This document shows positions 13,607 to 15,339 of a stretch of DNA of 15,339 nucleotides, piece after piece (within the stretch, counting starts at the first letter, position 1; each line of letters begins with the position of its first letter). Location of the stretch: the NCBI GenBank assembly GCA_014729935.1, contig WJJB01000174.1, positions 1-15,339 on the forward strand, in the 5' to 3' direction. A model generated the notes under the pieces. It was not told the origin of the DNA, made no database searches, and was given only the letters and a program-made list of their open reading frames with translations. Both the position numbers and the translations under genes were made by a program. Origin of the DNA: Candidatus Bathyarchaeota archaeon. Its GTDB lineage: Archaea > Asgardarchaeota > Lokiarchaeia > Sigyniarchaeales > Sigyniarchaeaceae.

Positions 13607-15049
13607 TTACAAGGCATTCCTCACGTGTCGTTCATGGCGTTTCAGGAGCTCCTTGGCGTGTGATGGATCTCTCGATTCCACCAAAATGCGAATAACGGGT
13701 TCGGTATTCGATGGGTGGATGAGAACCCACCATCCATCACCGCTAAATCTCAAATCATTCAAGATTCGCTTGAAAGTGCTTTTCTCGTGCGTGGAGGCAA
13801 GTGCATCCATCACGTCCCGTGGATTTGCATCACCCAAATCAACCATCACCTTCTCTAGATGGTATGAATTTAACTCGCTTGCGAGAGTGGACAAGGCTTT
13901 CCCGCGAAGTTCAAGAATTGCAACGATGCAAGCAGCTGCCACGGTTGCATCACGTGCGAGGTTAATTCTTGGCAGGATAACCCCACCACAACTTCCTTCT
14001 CCCCCTATTATCATTTTACCAGTTGCCGTTGCTTGGGTTTCAACCAATTGATGCAATTTAATGGCAAGGTATCGTTCTCCAACAGGCGTGCGGATTACTT
14101 CACCACCGGTGGCTGTAGCGATGTCTTCAAATACGAGTGATGAAGCAACATTCGTCACGATCACGAGTGGTTTTTGTCTGCCAGAGATGGCTCCTATATT
14201 ATTCATGATGAGAGCCAAGCTCACGTCTTCCCTCAAGATCATGCCATTTTCATCACACAGGCTGATTCTATCTGCATCGCAATCCAAGGCGATGCCAAGA
14301 TGAGCATTTTCTGAAAAAACAGTTCTTGATAGCAAACCTAAGTTCTTAGCAATTGGTTCGGAGTCCCGGGGGAAGAATGGGGGATTATCGAGCAATTCAC
14401 TGTTTACCTTGATAACATCGCATCCCAATTTTTCCAATAGTGGAATGGTGGAGGTATTTCCCGCCCCAGCACCCGTGTCCACTGCAATCTTGAATTCCGG
14501 TTTCCTGGTCAAGCGGGGCTTGATGAATGACAAGATTGCATCAAGATACGGATTCAAGGCATCATGTTCCCTTACTTTTTTCGGTTGATCCCACCGGGCA
14601 GAGTAGAAATGGCTCGGTTCCAAGATGCAGGTTTTCATCTCATCTAACTCATCGCTACCAAGAAAGGTACCTGGCGGGTGGGGGGAAAGGAATTTCAACC
14701 CGTTATACATTGCTGGATTATGGCTGGCTGAAATAATGATGGCACCGTTGAATTGAGTCGTGGAATGCATTCTCGCGTGGAGGATCGCCGGCGTGGCACA
14801 AATGCCTGCATTCCACACGTTGCATCCCGTTGCCAGCAAAGCATGCACCATTCCCGAGTGAATCATTGGTCCCGAGGGTCGTGTATCCCTGCCAATGATT
14901 ATGGAAGGGTCCCCTCCACCGATTTTTTCCCTGATCCACGTCCCGTAAGCCATGCCGAGTTGAACAAGGAATTCGGGGGTTAAACCTTCACCAACGATGC
15001 CCCTGGTTCCAGATGCAGAAAATATAACTCCCTCAGGTATCCGTGCCAT
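13607..15049 (-). CDS. Phosphoglucomutase/phosphomannomutase/phosphoglucosamine mutase family enzyme
   Basis: This 480-residue alpha-D-phosphohexomutase moves a phosphate between C1 and C6 of hexose phosphates, feeding nucleotide-sugar and glycan synthesis. N-terminal FSASGTRG (10-17) and GRDTRPSG (53-60) are intact. The phosphoserine loop is SASHNP (107-112, S109). The metal loop is DCDADR (256-261), with cysteine in place of the usual glycine but all three aspartates kept. The sugar-binding loop is GGEGSCGG (349-356), of the archaeal GEG type. The phosphate loop is HPSNTEP (445-451), where the first residue is usually arginine. Substrate choice among glucose, mannose and glucosamine phosphates is open. 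The minus-strand stretch TTTTTTTATTTACC about 20-35 bases before the ATG suggests a short leader. Single gene. Confidence 0.92.
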   Translation of the reverse strand: MARIPEGVIFSASGTRGIVGEGLTPEFLVQLGMAYGTWIREKIGGGDPSIIIGRDTRPSGPMIHSGMVHALLATGCNVWNAGICATPAILHARMHSTTQFNGAIIISASHNPAMYNGLKFLSPHPPGTFLGSDELDEMKTCILEPSHFYSARWDQPKKVREHDALNPYLDAILSFIKPRLTRKPEFKIAVDTGAGAGNTSTIPLLEKLGCDVIKVNSELLDNPPFFPRDSEPIAKNLGLLSRTVFSENAHLGIALDCDADRISLCDENGMILREDVSLALIMNNIGAISGRQKPLVIVTNVASSLVFEDIATATGGEVIRTPVGERYLAIKLHQLVETQATATGKMIIGGEGSCGGVILPRINLARDATVAAACIVAILELRGKALSTLASELNSYHLEKVMVDLGDANPRDVMDALASTHEKSTFKRILNDLRFSGDGWWVLIHPSNTEPVIRILVESRDPSHAKELLKRHERHVRNAL

Positions 15050-15140
15050 AACTATGATCTATGCCCCATGGTAAATAAAAAAACGTGATAAGAGATGGAC
15101 TCCAGAATGCACAAATCTATCAAATCTATCTCAAGACATA
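15050..15140. promoter_or_regulatory. Divergent promoter region with a shared AT-rich element
   Basis: GGTAAATAAAAAAACG (15070-15085) is TATA-like on both strands. It is 21-36 bases from the mutase ATG on the minus strand and about 55-70 bases from the zinc-ribbon ATG on the plus strand. A 9-base tandem repeat, CAAATCTAT twice at 15112-15129, lies between it and the plus-strand start. Confidence 0.4.
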
Positions 15141-15339
15141 ATGACAACAAATTACCCAAGTGATCACCACATGATTGAAAACCAGGGAACTTCCAAGTCT
15201 CACGGAACCAAGATTTGTGCCGACTGCGGCATGATGCAGGCGCAAGATGCAAGTTATTGCTCACATTGCGGGTCCAATCGCTTCCAAGATCCTGCGACCA
15301 TGAGTTTAAATGAAAATCAACATAGCAGGAGAGAGGGAA
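15141..15339 (+). CDS. Zinc-ribbon protein, N-terminal part, 3' end beyond window
   Basis: The frame is open from the ATG at 15141 to the window edge (66 codons). A polar start of about 27 residues is followed by a double CxxC zinc ribbon, ICADCGMMQAQDASYCSHCG (about residues 29-48), then a polar, glutamine- and serine-rich stretch. Such N-terminal ribbons often precede membrane or regulatory domains in archaea, but what follows here is unseen. ATG 15171 is an alternative start. I see no strong Shine-Dalgarno. Confidence 0.65.
   Translation, partial: MTTNYPSDHHMIENQGTSKSHGTKICADCGMMQAQDASYCSHCGSNRFQDPATMSLNENQHSRREG

Noticed and set aside
15112..15129. 9-base tandem repeat CAAATCTAT as a possible regulatory or mobile element mark
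   Set aside because: Two copies of a 9-base AT-rich word are too little to separate from chance; no inverted ends or duplication of flanking sequence were seen.

Overview
The window looks archaeal and is most likely from an Asgard archaeon. It holds a Ras/Rab-type small GTPase, a divergent elongation factor 2 that lacks the usual diphthamide-loop residues, and Shine-Dalgarno sites of the AGGTGA type just upstream of several starts. It also has a TFS-like zinc ribbon, TATA-like elements and T-rich gene ends. Base composition is moderate and looks uniform. I saw no tRNA, rRNA, CRISPR array or insertion sequence. The lineage within Asgard cannot be fixed from this sequence alone.

Layout. Positions 1-1537 (minus) hold the N-terminal two thirds of a magnesium-chelatase-type AAA+ protein, cut by the window edge. 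After a divergent gap comes a Gfo/Idh/MocA oxidoreductase (1935-3161, plus), which converges on a small TFS-like zinc ribbon protein (3269-3544, minus). A 370-base divergent region with a 36-base interrupted dyad leads into a two-gene unit (3915-6928): an exported penicillin-acylase-family Ntn hydrolase, then a small polytopic membrane protein overlapping it by one base. A small GTPase follows (7060-7653, plus). Behind it on the minus strand lies a decayed fragment of a radical SAM protein (7654-8120).

The minus strand then carries the EF-2 paralog (8289-10514), whose stop codon sits inside a terminator hairpin. Upstream of it is a three-gene operon: two genes that look like the N- and C-terminal halves of a DUF4140/DUF4139 (MuiA-like) protein, and a small PH/GRAM-like protein. 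Divergent from that operon are an ATC-hydrolase-family protein and a two-helix membrane protein (12553-13530, plus). The window ends with a phosphoglucomutase/phosphomannomutase-family enzyme (13607-15049, minus) and the start of a zinc-ribbon protein running off the right edge.

How the genes relate. Only two groups look like real operons: the acylase with its membrane partner, and the split DUF4139 genes with the PH-like gene. The rest are single genes with their own promoters and T-rich or hairpin ends. The points most worth following are the EF-2 paralog without a canonical diphthamide loop, the split DUF4139/PH-like operon, the radical SAM remnant, and the dyad and conflicting start signals in front of the acylase.
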